From positions 16,558,418 to 16,622,417 of the forward strand of contig OX387605.1 of assembly GCA_947568835.1 (NCBI GenBank): DNA of 64,000 nt, given 5' to 3'. This DNA comes from Protonemura montana (Eukaryota; Arthropoda; Insecta; Plecoptera; Nemouridae). The first letter of the stretch is position 1, and every line of letters begins with the position of its first letter. The notes under the pieces were generated by a model. The model made no database searches. It saw nothing but the letters and a program-made list of their open reading frames with translations, and had not been told where the DNA came from. Both the position numbers and the translations under genes were made by a program. Positions 13,330-25,595 of the stretch are shown piece by piece.

Positions 13330-13420
13330 TCGCGCTCATTGGCCAAAAGCGAATTTGTATAAGCGCGGCACTCGTTTTAGTTAGCAACCAAACGACTCCA
13401 ATGAGACGTCCTTGATGAGG
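13330..13420 (+). promoter_or_regulatory. Weak promoter-like arrangement
   Basis: A CCAAT-type box (attgg, near 13338) is followed by tgtataagcg near 13355, a TATA-like motif, within a locally CpG-rich stretch running from about 13140. The spacing would put a start near 13385-13390. No convincing gene follows. It could be an internal or enhancer promoter, or chance. Confidence 0.15.
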
Positions 13421-16400
13421 TTGTTTCTATGCCCGAAGAGTGCGGGCGGACGGTCGCACGTCTCAGTTAGAGAATGGAATGGTTTATTCATGGAAGATTC
13501 CATTTCCTTTACGACTCTTATGATATCTCGTCAAATAGAAGCTAAGATTACAATGTTTCACGGAGATGTAAAAACGGTTTTATTATATGACCCAGATTTT
13601 TGAAACTCGTAGAGTTTTGATAACCTCTTGGTTGGTCTGAGGTCTGAACGGGCTGGGCACTTCATATATTCAGTGATAGCATATTGCATGTGGAAGCAAC
13701 GATAACAATATGGAGATTAGAACTAGAAGGAAACCAAATTTATCAACCATCAGGGCAACATGAAAGTAAAAAGACACAAAAAAAAATATTCGTTAAAAAT
13801 TTCCCTTATATTGAAAAAGTTGTCCAGAGAAAGTGAAATTTTAAATGATGGTTACCACCATGACAGGAAAAATGCGCCGAAATAGGAAAATAAACAAGTT
13901 TGTATCTGAAGCTCATTGACAGCTCGCCAAGGCGTTCAAGGGCGAGTTTTTGATTTATTACGTGTCTATCGCATCTGATTAATATTTGAGGGAAAAGCAT
14001 CTATCAACTTACGAAAGGTCATGCAGGCTGGCTTCTTGCAAAATATCGTTAGTGCATTCACATGCTTCGACGAGTTTTACTTCCATTTCAAGCGACGCAA
14101 GAAAGAATGATGATATTGTGGAGGCAATTTATTCACATTTACCATCTTCTAGATCACATTAAAACTCTTTTTCTTTGTAGTGATTTTTCTTTGTGTAGAT
14201 TACATCTGTGTCGTTTTCGATTAAAATAATACAATTACAACAGTGGAGGTGCCGTATACGTTCTGATCTGCGGGTTGCGTTCAGGAGCAAACGTCTAAAA
14301 ACAAATATCCTTCGCGAATACATTAGAAAGCAGAATTATCACACTTACACGCGGCAACACAACTTCACAATATTGTCAAATCTCTGTGGACGTCTTATAT
14401 TTACGTCAGACAGAACATAGCGACTTGTGCTCTTACATGTTCTATTCGCCGCAATCAATGTAAATGTCAACAAGATTCCACCGCACAAGCTCTAAACTCC
14501 ATCTCGCCAGCCTCGCGGAGAATCACAACACCACTTGGCATAATTGCAAGTTAAGTCTGCGAATACCGCGACACATCCTATCCGAGAGAGCCAGGGCCCA
14601 AGAACCGTGATCATCATCGCATTCTCGCGGACAAATTCCGACCGCCGCCGCCGCCGCTGCCGCGCCTGTTATATGTGTGTAGGATCATAGGGGACGCAGT
14701 GCGTGTAACTGCGTTGAAAATCCGCTTACCCTCACTTTCACTAGTATCTCCACGCACTCACCCGTATCTGTTTTAAACCCCTTTGTCTCTTTGTGAGTCG
14801 GCCCCAGCGTCCCGTCTTGCTGTTTGCATCTAGCTCTCGGCTTTCCAAAGCTCACGCCGTGCACACGCACGCTTGCACGCACGCACGCACGCATTATCTT
14901 GTGCAGCGCGCGTTTCTTTCATTAGAATTTTTTTAATTTCGTGCTAAATTACTGGATTTTATGTGCTAATTTGAATGAAAAGGTTGGGCAAGAACTCAAT
15001 TTTGAAAGTGAACTTTATGTTACGTATCGACCCCTATTGCACAAAATGAACTTGAAGCATCGGTTTCGTTTAACCATGCCATTGTGTGTCGGCTACTATA
15101 AAGAAAACACGTTTAAGGATATTTAAAATAGTTTCATTCACGGTTTTGGCAGATATCCATTCCAATTAGCCAGTTACGTTGGTGTCGTTGGAGCGTCCCT
15201 CTTCCGGCCCGCCAAGAAAGTGGCATAAAAACCTATCGGAGCAGTGGTATAGCTAACAGATTGGTAGCTCGTTATCAAATAAATCGACGAAAGGTTAGAG
15301 GAGAAAATTATGATGTAATTTGGTGGCTGACACCATCATTTGTCTCCTCGCTTCCACCCGAACTTTACGACGAGGAACGCTCGCGACCGATTCCGGCCGC
15401 ATAAAGTTTCCACTGGTTTTTACGCAAGATCGCAGGGGAATTGACGGGGATTTTTCGGTACTGGAGTCGAAGTACCAAGGGCTTTGGTGCGCCAGGGCAC
15501 CGGCGACAATTTACTTCACAACTTATGAATTGTCGGGGGTAAGTAATATCCCGGTACAGAACCCGAGACCCGTATAATTTGGTCATTATCAATGATTTAC
15601 TTGATGTGTTATGTCATTTCGCGAGACGCTTTTCTTTTTGTTATATTTGGATAGTTTTCTGTAGAAATACACTTTTGTGAATCATCCGTTTGCCTTACTG
15701 GTCACATACAGCTTCACCGGAGGTTATATATTATCGTAATTTGTTTCCACTCGTAGGCATAAATGACTGAACAGGCGTTTCGCACACCTGTTGGGTAAAT
15801 TATGGCTTTTATCTTCGTATCAGAAAATGCAAAATAACGATCACTGAAATGTTTCACATAAGCCAGCAATTTCTCTTCTGCCAGGCAAATGCGTTTTTTA
15901 AATCTTTAAAAGACTTTGATTTCTGACGGTCTGTCTTCCCTGTGCCGCTGCAGTAGCAGCTATCACAGGCCGGGTTGTAAACAAAGAGGGCCGTGACGCG
16001 GCTCGGAGGTCGATTAGACGTCGGTTAACAGCTAGGCCAGCGCGCACCAGCGTCGGGGATGCGACGCCGACGCCGTCTCCCAATCCGGGCTAGTTACTGG
16101 AGAAGCGCAATCAATTTTTAACTACTCGCCCTGACAGCTTGCTGCTAGCGCTCGGCTTTAGGCAAACAGTCTCGGGACTGGCCGAGGTAATTGCCATCTC
16201 TTCTAATATGCATGGGGTTTTATACCATGCCAGAAAGCCAAAATACCAGTGCATTAGGCCTTTCACTTCACGCGCGAGTTATAGCCAAAAAAATCTCTGG
16301 CGATCTGTTTGCCATTGCGGTGTGGTTGCAAGAGATAGGAAAAGTGCGTTGCTAGCTCCCAGCTGGGAATAGGGCCAATTTTAAGTATTATTTTGCTGTT

Positions 16401-19400
16401 TTTTTGTGTTTTGTGTTTTGTACAAAATGATATACATTTTAGCCCAAAGTAAATAAAGTATCATTTGTGATAACGATAACAATATAAATTTGGCTTCAAG
16501 TGTCCAGCGGCCGTTTACCAAAAAAAAATGTGCCAAGTAAACGAGGATGTGGAGTCGGATGATAAATGGATAGTTTATCGACACGAGAAGGGGAATAAAG
16601 CAAGAATAAGATTCCCGTAACAAAGATAATCCGAGAGAATGATGAATTGTTGAAAAGATGAGGCAATTCAACGCGGCATTGTTGATATTTGAGAACGAAC
16701 CGCTAGAAAGATATATGAACTATGAAATGAATATCTTATTTACTAGGAAATGTTGGTTTTTGGAAAGTTTCTCTTCCACAAAGACATATTTTCCGAGTTG
16801 AATGATTGAATTAATAACTTCCAGCGTTATATTCCCTCGGCATTAAAGTAAGAAGTGCCAGAGGTATGTAACTGGGACGTATATTTTCAAGATTCTCTGC
16901 GGTTCGAGTCGGCACACATTCAGATCCGCAGACATTGGACTACGTCTCTACGTACCTGGCTTCGGGGAGCTCAGAGACTCGGAGAGTGAAATTTAACCAG
17001 CGCAAACGAAACGCAGTCGAAGAAATTCAAACAACCCAAAGTTTTCCACTCATTCTTCGAGCTTGCCAAATAAAATCTCTAAACACGAGTTAAAACAGAG
17101 TACCGTCGGTATCGGGGAATCGATAATTATTTATATTTTATGGTAAGAGGGGTTGTATTGCTGAGGTGCGAGCATTGTATAGTCAATGCGATGAGGTAAT
17201 TGTAAACTAAGGTAGTTCTCTGTGATAATGCACCTTTCAGCAAGGGTGCAAACAACCACCCTCACGGATGAATGTTCAGCAACCAGCTATCTCTCCCGGC
17301 CAGATCCGCTAAATCAACAGACTCGCGACGCAACTTCACCTGATACCTATACCAACCTAAGCCTATGCGTAACATCTCTATCCAGCCACTTTGCCTCCGG
17401 ATTAACATATTATCTAAAACATATTCTCGTTCAACATGGAATGTTTAACTTTTAAGACGCTCTAGGTAAAAGCACTTTCCCCATCCACCCACCTGAGCTA
17501 GGAGCTGGAAAGTGTACAGCTTCGTAAATTCGCAACAGTTATTATTTTTATGTCCCTCTTTTCCAGTAAAAAAAAGTGCGGTCGTATACGTTACCTTTCT
17601 CGGGGTTTTTCTTCCAGTTCCAGGGTAGGGTGGATCATGACTTTCTAGGGAAACGCTGCATTTTCACTTGACGCACCCACCGCGGCGCGGCGTCTGCTGT
17701 CACCGTCAGGAACTAGCTTCTGTGTTCAGTGTTCACATACTTTTCACCCTGAACCCATAAGTCGCATATCAACAGATTTTTTTGCAATGTCGTAAACTTT
17801 TTTTTTTTTTACCTCGCCAGCTGGAAAAACAGCTCAAATGCGTCCAGCAATAACAAGCGGCATTTTTTTTTTTGTAACCAATTGGGAAAATGTATAGGAA
17901 TTGCGTTAAATTTCCCGACTCCACGGAATGAAGAAAATCCCACAAACATAGCGATCGTCATCAAACGTGGTCTGAAATGTATGTGGACGTTGAAATATCC
18001 CGTCAAAATAAATCAATATTCCACTGTGCTCTAAGGAAAATGCGCAATAACTCACACAACAATACCCCTAGAGTCGCCTCTGGCAACAAGCAAAGAGCGC
18101 ATTAAGGAACCAGATAAGGGAACGCAGATTTACTTGGCGTGAGCAGAAAACGAGAAGAGTGCGGGTTGAGAAATGCAAATTATTTAATTCCGCAGAGACG
18201 TACTTAAAAATTTCATGTGCATACATATATAAACGTCATCCAACTTTACTCATCGATATCACATAACATAAAATGTTACATACCATTAGGTTTTTGGTGT
18301 TTGCATTTGTCGTTTCGTTCCGCCATTGTTGTGCGTTAACGAGCGTCGAGTTTGGCACACAATGCCGTGTAATAGGGTAGCATGGTTCAGAACAATGCTA
18401 GTGAAAGAGCCCCAACGTAACGCATCAAAAGAATATTAGATGATATGGAACTGAAAGTCGTACATGAGATGAGAGAACTCGACTGGGGGGTTGCAGGAGA
18501 CAGTAGTGCAGAGGTGAATACAGCTGTTGCGATGATCTATACCTTCACGGTTTAGTATTTTTTTAATTATTTCCAGTTTGATGTGCTTTGTTCGACTGCC
18601 AAAAATAGGATGAGCTACGAGGCTTATTATTAGAAAATAAATAAGCACCGTGCGTTATTCCTGAGGAAACTCTCGCTTTGTGTTCGAACATCAATGAAAT
18701 AAAAGAAAAGAAATCTATTTTCGTAAATATGAAAAACACTGTTTTGTAGTATCCATATCATATTCCTGTCCATTGCCGACCTAAAAAAAATGTGTTTTTA
18801 TTTAGTAAAATACGTTGTTTTTGCCAGCTATAAAAAATGGTATCGAGTAAATTCTCAAGTCCGGTAAAAAGCTTAACTCCATTGTCCACGCACAGAGTCA
18901 TGTCGACCGACGTGAGCCGAGCTATAATCTTATAACGCGGACCAATAGCCCACTGCTTTGAATATTCAACAGCCCTCCAATCATGCATGCGGCAATATTG
19001 CCTATTATTGATTGTTGAGCAACAATTGAATCGGGTACGGAGGGTGGGCCACGGATTAATCCTCTTTCAATGCCCATGCGTCTGTCACAATATGAAGCTA
19101 GTTGAGTGTGATGTGTTTGTATGGTTGACAGAGTTCATCTCTCCCTGTATTTGAAAGACTAAATCTTTTTTGTCTGCTAGTAAATTTTTGAGCTCACATA
19201 ACAATCGGAGGATATTCGACAGCGTTTGTATTTTTTCCATGGCCAGACAACTTTGATGGGCAGCGGAATGGTGATTTAAGTCATATACTCGGCCGGGCTT
19301 GACTTACGCTTCAAATGCTGCGTGCACGCGTGTATGAATTTACTCGACGGACTCGGGAAAAAAGTTTGCCAGCCTGATAACGCTTGTTTCAGAATCCGTT

Positions 19401-20250
19401 TTCTGGTTGGACAGTTCATTAAATAAAAGTGTCTCTCACTTTTTATTATTTTTTTGTTTCAATTTTTGTCCGTTAATATTAATTTTTTAAACAGGGTTAG
19501 CATGACTGTAATTTTGTTTATCTCATCGCTTGTTTCTCGAAAGTTCCTATATTTATTTCGTCGCTGCTTCAAAAACCTGTACTGCGATTGTCAATTTCCA
19601 GCAAAGAAAAGCTTCTTACGCGAGTGAGCGATAACGCTATGATAGCTGCCCCACTCAACCTATTTGCTAGCTTCGGTACACTCACAAGCAAGTCTTCGCT
19701 GTCAAAGTCCTTTGCTCAGTCCGACGCAAAAACGCTCCTGTTGTACACTTTTTTTGTTATCAAAGTGTTATCGCTTAAGCCTTTGGGCTTTGTACGTTTT
19801 TCACCAAGCGTGAGAGACTATTCAATGATAAATATTTGAGTCTTGCATGCATCTTTGATGCACGTTTCCATCGATGGAATACAACACTTTCTCTACTTTC
19901 ATAAAAAAACAAGGATCTTGAAGTACGCCATACATGATATTTATAATTTTTTCTTAGAATTATTGCAAGAGACGCCCAACAGGGACTAATAAAACTTAAG
20001 CGTTATAAAATAATTTATCATCGAGATTAGATGAGAACCGTGGGCGAGATGGGGCAGTTATAATCAAGATAGAGTTGATAGGGTATACGTAGGACACCAC
20101 AGGGGCGAAAATGGGGATAAATCTACACTCACACACACTCACACATACGCGCCGCGGATAAAACCTTAGCCATCTCGTAAATTAAGGGTTGTTTTTCCTC
20201 ATACCCCAACTAACAAGCTCACAAAAAAGGCAGACACACACACTCCTTTC
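13421..20250. other. Non-coding intronic stretch
   Basis: No gene is supported. Content noticed: a GCC-triplet patch (14641-14660), an ACGC repeat (14861-14893), a CpG-rich patch with gcgacgccgacgccgtc (16061-16077), T runs near 17800 and 17865, and CA-rich sequence near 20125-20150. Confidence 0.5.
14861..14893. repeat. (ACGC)n microsatellite
   Basis: An imperfect tetranucleotide tract; the last five units (14874-14893) are perfect cacg/acgc copies. It lies just downstream of a GC-rich stretch. Confidence 0.85.
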
Positions 20251-20403
20251 ATACGGAGACCATGGTTGCTATCAAGTCGAGTTCAAATCCTGAGCGCCAT
20301 AAGTTGTCACACAGGTCAGCTCTACTCAAGTCACGTGGGCAATGCGTGTGCAGGACAAGCCGGGTGGAATGTGCGTGTCGGCCGGTGCGTATTTCCGTGG
20401 GGA

Positions 20404-20443
20404 GCGTCCGCGTCCGCGTCGGCGTCGCGGCAGCGTCGCGGCA
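20404..20443. repeat. CGTCGC-rich patch
   Basis: Overlapping cgtccg, gcgtcg and cgtcgcgg units form an imperfect six-base periodicity inside a CpG-rich stretch. It is one of about nine such patches in the window. Confidence 0.7.
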
Positions 20444-20627
20444 GGCACAAAGTTGGGAGTGCGCTAGGCAAGAGAGACGAATACACCCCCGGGGCGCACT
20501 ATGTCACGCTGGTTGCAGCACCGTCTCACCTACACCGAGCACTTTTCCACGTTTTCCGCGTCACTTTTGACCCTTCTGTAATCCCTCATTCTTCTAGTTC
20601 TCTCACATCGTGACGCAGACCTTCTCT

Positions 20628-20643
20628 CCCCCCCCCCCCCCCC
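20628..20643. repeat. C16 homopolymer
   Basis: Sixteen C follow ttctct, again at the edge of a pyrimidine-rich stretch. Confidence 0.9.
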
Positions 20644-21965
20644 ACACGGTTTCCAAAAATCTTCATCCCCCACACCTCCGACGTCCAGTGGACCCTCATC
20701 TTACAGACTCAATTTTTCATTCGGTTTTATTCGTGCGTGTCTCACTTATTTGGCTTGTCTACTTGCACCTTTTATAGTCGCTAGGTTCAGCTTGCCTTTG
20801 ACTTATTCCTTTCAGGTTTCTGGGCCATCACATCCATAACAAGGATGCATGGGCCGAACCCAGAGCTTTCAAGTGCCTGATCTATTATAAATGACGCTTA
20901 AAAGGGAAAATATTACCCTTTTATTAAAGGAACCCCGTTTTTCGTCGCGCCCCACACACATCTAAGCAGAAAAAGCTCGCGTGGTGTGCCACATCCACTT
21001 GTCAATGTACATTCCCTTGCCAAACTCTGGGGATAAAGGTTTAAAATAATTTAGTTTCCATCATCCGTTGCATTAAATTCAGATGCAGACTGATTTTTTT
21101 GACCATTTTCTGCGTTTGGTGCCATTTTGTTTTGGTGTTTTTTTTTTCTCTTATTTTCCTTTCATGTCATGACGAAATGGAATTTCCTTTTGCTTCGTGT
21201 CATCTTATAAAATATGCCATTTCTTTAATACGACTGTGTCCTCCATTACCCCACAGCCTACGGTTATTTATACCACTGAATCATAAGACAATCAATAATT
21301 TATGAAAGACTCGGCCCGGTGAGAAATATTGTCGCAGAATGGAATATGCCGCAAATTATTTATTAACATCGTTTTTTTTTTTTTTATGTTTGTTACAATT
21401 GTCATCATTCAACTACACTTTCTGAGACAGCCGCAAAGCCAAACAGTTTTAACAGCTCTAAGAAAGTTGTTCAATTATTAGTGGAAAAGCAAGAGTACTA
21501 CCGTTGAACGGTACTACGCGTACATTAGTCGCTTTTTTTAAGGCGATAACGTAATAGGAAATTATTTTTAGGCTATAATAGGTTGTATTCGACCGCTGAA
21601 AAAAAAATTTAATAGTAATGATAATAATTCACTGTCAATGAGTTCTTCAATTATAAACGTAGTATACCTGTATGTGTATAGGATACTAGAAGGTGTAGAC
21701 TTTGTTAGAGATTGCACAATACACACGTTTGGGATGTTAATATATGCGACCGAGTAATCTGATGATATGCAGTCGATTCAACCAATCTTATTTCCAAAAA
21801 TAAATTATCAATTGAAGGCGGAAACTATATTGCTAATTTTTTTCCCGTATCGTAACTTATCGTTCTTGCATTACATTATCCAGACGTATATCGAAGCCGC
21901 CCATAAATCAAGTAACTTTAAGGTACAGCTAAATTATCATACGACAGCACCTTTCAACAGCAATT

Positions 21966-21986
21966 AATTTTTCGTCCAGGTAAGAT
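21966..21986 (+). other. Candidate recursive splice (ratchet) site at 21979|21980
   Basis: A pyrimidine-rich aatttttcgtcc runs into AG followed at once by GTAAGAT. The donor half is the best of the candidates (GTAAG core) and the acceptor half has a short but clear T/C tract. There is no open frame leading into it (TAA at 21965-21967), so a zero-length exon fits better than a real exon. Confidence 0.4.
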
Positions 21987-23111
21987 ACAGATAATATCTT
22001 CGGAGTTGTTGAGTGTATTAATACAGTGCCCAACAGCTCTCACCCTCAGGGAATCGTTTTAATAGAACATGCTCCTCAACAACCACCCTGTTCCTAATAC
22101 GAGCATTTTTAAAGTTGCCATGGCTCTAGCTAGAGTAATAATTACAACAAGGAGTGTTAAATTGGTCTTCATAAATTACTGATAATTGCTGTGCCTCAAC
22201 ACACAGGGTGGCAAATAAGTAGTCCGGATTAAATTAAGGTGGTGATAAAAGGTATTAAACATGCGCTTTACATAATGCATTCACGTACTTCAAGATTTAA
22301 TCACATGCACAGACTAAATCAAGTCTTGTAAGAATCATGTAATTACTATTTTTCAATTGACGCGGCCCTGTGCATGAGTTGGCTGAGTGGCCGACCAAGT
22401 CTCGAATGCCACCGCGCTGGGCCAGTTCGGAAAAGCGCCCGCCGAGTTTTCTCCGCGGAATGTAGAACCTTAAGTGGGTTCTTAACGAGCCATTTAAAAG
22501 GCAGCGGAGTGGCACCGCCTCGGCACCAAGACTTGGAACTTGCCTTTAATTAGGTTATTTTTGGGAGGGTAAAATAAATTAATCCCCAAATTGGTGCGTA
22601 TATACTCAACATAAATAATTGGAACACATTGTATGTATTAGGAAGAAGGGATTTTTTTTAATGCGGTCTTTGGGGGATTAGCTAAGCAGATAATTATTCT
22701 TTTTCGTGGTTAATGTAATTTTTGTTAAGGAAAACTTTTTTGATCGTGATCCTTGGTTCTTTATAAGTATTTTCTCTGCTTCCACTGATAGGGTTTTTAA
22801 TAAAGATAGTGGAAACGTGTTACTTTTGGTTTTTTCTGTTATTGAAAACAGTATACGTAACAATTTGCTAGCGTAATCCATGTCTGCACTATGCAACATT
22901 GCCAGCAGTCTAGGACTTAATCAAGTATACGGTTAGGTCCTAGTTGTCCTATCCAATATTTCACCCGAAAATGTAGGAGTAAAATGAAATGAAACAAGTG
23001 CATTTGACCCATTTCAATAATATACCAACTTGGATGCGGGTGCCCTTGGAAAAATATTTCGTCACGTCCACGTGACACCTTGAGGGCGTCTTCTACTTGC
23101 ATCGAGCATGT

Positions 23112-23236
23112 TTGGCGTCGCGTCTGACCTGGCGTCGCCACGCGTTTGCGGTCACGCATTCGACGTCGCACACGCATGGCGTCGCGACGCTTTCCGTGCG
23201 CTTGCACTTGGTGTTGTCGAGCGTCGCTCGACGTTG
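23112..23236. repeat. CGTCGC/GCGACG island with 12-bp palindrome
   Basis: About 125 bp contain repeated ggcgtcgc units (near 23114, 23131 and 23178) plus cgacgtcg and gagcgtcgctcgacg. The 12-bp palindrome GCGTCGCGACGC lies at 23179-23190 and recurs at 52288-52299. Surrounding DNA is AT-rich, so the boundary is sharp. Confidence 0.7.
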
Positions 23237-24272
23237 GCATAATATTTGCATTTGCCACGGCAAGTACTCGATTAGTCGGATCGATTTCTTCCCTTTGAGG
23301 TGTAATGGCTGTTTGATATAACGCTTAGTTTGTTTTATGAGTTGTGCAGGTGATTATTTCCCGTACAGCTTACAAGGGCGATTCTTCTTGGCCACCTAAC
23401 TCTGATTCAGTGCGCGCTGCAAAATACATGTCCTCTTTTGTTGGTCAAATATATTTTCTTTTGTCAACATAATCAATCTCTCCTTAGAGATTTGTACAAA
23501 CTTTCCGGTCGTCCCCGTACAATTTCCTACTCGAAAACGAACTATTATCACAAAGTTTCTGTGATGGCGCCCGCTTTAATGTCCCCGAAGTCCCGCGGAC
23601 AATAATGCCCCGTCGATGAGCTGCCCTCTTCCGTTTTACCGAGAACCCCTACCACCGACTCGGGCGCAGACCCATCAAAGTCCGTTGCAAACATTTATTT
23701 TCCAAAGTAATCCCCCGGTTTCGACGGCACGTTGTCCAACATTTTGATTGGCCTAGCCAATTCACCACGAGTGTAATCGCCGTTGTGACCAGGTTTAAGT
23801 TTCAACTTCCTGCCCGTACAGGCTGACCGGAAGTTTTATCAGATGCCCATAGGTCACATGGTTACAGCAGTTGGCAGCATCGATTCGCCGGCTCTGTTGC
23901 TGCTGTTACGAATTAAACTTATAGTAGGCAATAAAGCTAGCAAAAAGCCAAAAAGATTTATTTTACTTTCATAGAGGGTTTAACAAAAAAAAAAATGTTG
24001 CAAGTTACCTCCAACAATCAGAGAGTGGGACACTAAAAACTAGCTCGTAAATTAAATCTGTAGCGATTTCTCTATAACAATTATTCGCTCGCCGACCTCT
24101 GCTACAATACCTGCTCCGTATTTTACGAGTAAATATTAAAATATAAAAGCGAGTCGGCGTTGTTTTATTGGTCAGCTCGACGCGCCTTCTGTTGGCGTAA
24201 TTTCCCTGCTTGAATGTTGTCTAGATTACTTCCCATGTTTCGATTGTGAAGCCCGTTTCACCGTAATGAAGC

Positions 24273-24308
24273 CGGCTGGCTGGCTGGCTGGTTGGCTGCC
24301 TGGCTGGG
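24273..24308. repeat. (GGCT)n microsatellite
   Basis: About eight ggct/ctgg units, with interruptions by gttggctgcc near the end. Confidence 0.88.
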
Positions 24309-24707
24309 ACACAGGCACAATGGCAGTTAAACTGCACCCTATGATTACTGATTAGATGCTTAAATGTAATAACTTTTAATGGTCTTTTGGGATTTCACTG
24401 AGGTAACAAAAACAGCGCACACCGCGCACAACATTGCTGAGATATTATAGTTGGTAATATAATATAATTTTATTGGGTCCATTTTGTAAGCAAAATTTGG
24501 CCCCTTAAATAATATAAAACCTGCACTTGAAAATTGATGAACGGTTATTAAACTATGGTTCTTTCTCTCTCGTAGACACTTTACCTAGCTGGTTATCGCA
24601 TTGAGTCAGCCGATTCCTGGAGAAATGTTAGCACAAACACCTTTTTAGCAGGGCAAACATTAAATATTCTTGTTCCGAATTGTGGTTATATGAGATCTGC
24701 ACTGGAA

Positions 24708-24732
24708 ATGTCATGTCATGTCATGTCATGTG
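24708..24732. repeat. (ATGTC)n microsatellite, five copies
   Basis: Perfect five-base repeat atgtc followed by a partial unit. Confidence 0.92.
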
Positions 24733-25052
24733 CAAGCAGCTTCGCATTACATTCAAAATAACCAAACATTTATACGGGTTTCATATGCTCGAAACTTAAT
24801 TTAAGATAACTATTAATCACTTTGCACAGTCCAAACACGTTCTGCTGAATCGAATCGATCTGCTGCAACTCTGTATGCTATTACAAAAGTTTGCGTGGTC
24901 ACCAGGACATATTTTTGCCAGCGATATATGGTCCAACACATACGGTCTATAATATTATTATGCTATAATTATTGGATACATGTTCCCACCCCTAACTCAA
25001 TACGGTGGCGTGCTCGGGGTGATATAGTTAGGACAGGGGGTCGCGTGCCAAG

Positions 25053-25073
25053 CCGACGCCGACGCCGACGCTG
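25053..25073. repeat. GCCGAC hexamer repeat
   Basis: Three tandem gccgac units plus a partial one. It belongs to the same CpG-rich hexamer family seen at 2949, 16061 and 36347. Confidence 0.8.
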
Positions 25074-25401
25074 TCGAGCTGGCCAAGGTCACTGCTGCGG
25101 TTATAAACCGGAATCGAGTTCGAATCCAGTGGCGTGTGTCTACTTGCTTTTATTACATTATAATATTTAATTACAATCAGATTCTATTGATAAAGATAAA
25201 CATTTTTGGTTTATTTCAGATAACGTTGTACATGTGAATATTGTATTCCTTTTTCGGTTGTATATCATAAAAAAAAAGTGCTTAAAAGCTTTAATAATGT
25301 GTATAGTGTGTATTAATTGGGCATCTGCTACACGAAGCTAGAATGGGCAAAGGGAGGAATGGGCGAAGCAAGTTATTCAAGATGTGGGACATAGCAGTGC
25401 A

Positions 25402-25595
25402 CACAACATTAGGAATAATGATAACCTAAAAGACGAAATCCATCACCTATAACTATCTAAGAAAGGACAAATGTATGAAGGCTTTTTAACAAACTGCCAA
25501 AAGAAATTCAAAGCATAAAAGACACAAGCAATTGTAAAGATAAACTTGAAACATTCTTTATAGAAAAATGTGTTTCCCCAACGACTGAGTTTTAA
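25402..25595 (+). pseudogene. Decayed non-LTR retrotransposon, C-terminal tail of reverse transcriptase
   Basis: From 25402 the frame reads HNIRNNDNLKDEI, with an in-frame TAA a few codons later. After a frame change near 25488 it reads NKLPKEIQSIKD, then CKDKLETFFIEKC, ending at TAA 25593-25595. This pattern (an N-T/I-R-N motif, then YNKLPKEI-like, then FKKKLK..L-like, then a Cys or Ser near the stop) is the hallmark C-terminal tail of RT in many insect non-LTR elements (jockey/CR1/RTE-like). At least one frameshift and one stop show it is dead. Only the tail is present, as expected of 5'-truncated copies, and no poly-A tail is obvious. The exact clade cannot be assigned. Confidence 0.7.

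Larger units (their letters stand above)
20251..25400. other. Non-coding intronic stretch with CpG-rich patches
   Basis: No gene is supported. About 20260-20650 is GC/CpG-rich and open on two overlapping frames, which is expected from composition alone; it ends in a C16 run. A second CpG island-like patch lies at 23112-23236. A fused acceptor-donor is at 21979. Two tRNA B-box-like sites (gagttcaaatcc near 20279 and gagttcgaatcc near 25119) lack the rest of a tRNA. Confidence 0.5.

Noticed and set aside
20262..20613. Two overlapping plus-strand frames of 102 and 115 codons
   Set aside because: Both arise from the CpG-rich hexamer patch and the proteins are Arg/Ser-rich low complexity without splice support.
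25085..25135. Possible tRNA or tRNA-derived SINE (gagttcgaatcc with tggccaaggtc upstream)
   Set aside because: The T-arm and anticodon stems do not pair properly and the acceptor stem is absent. The similar site near 20279 also lacks a tRNA body.
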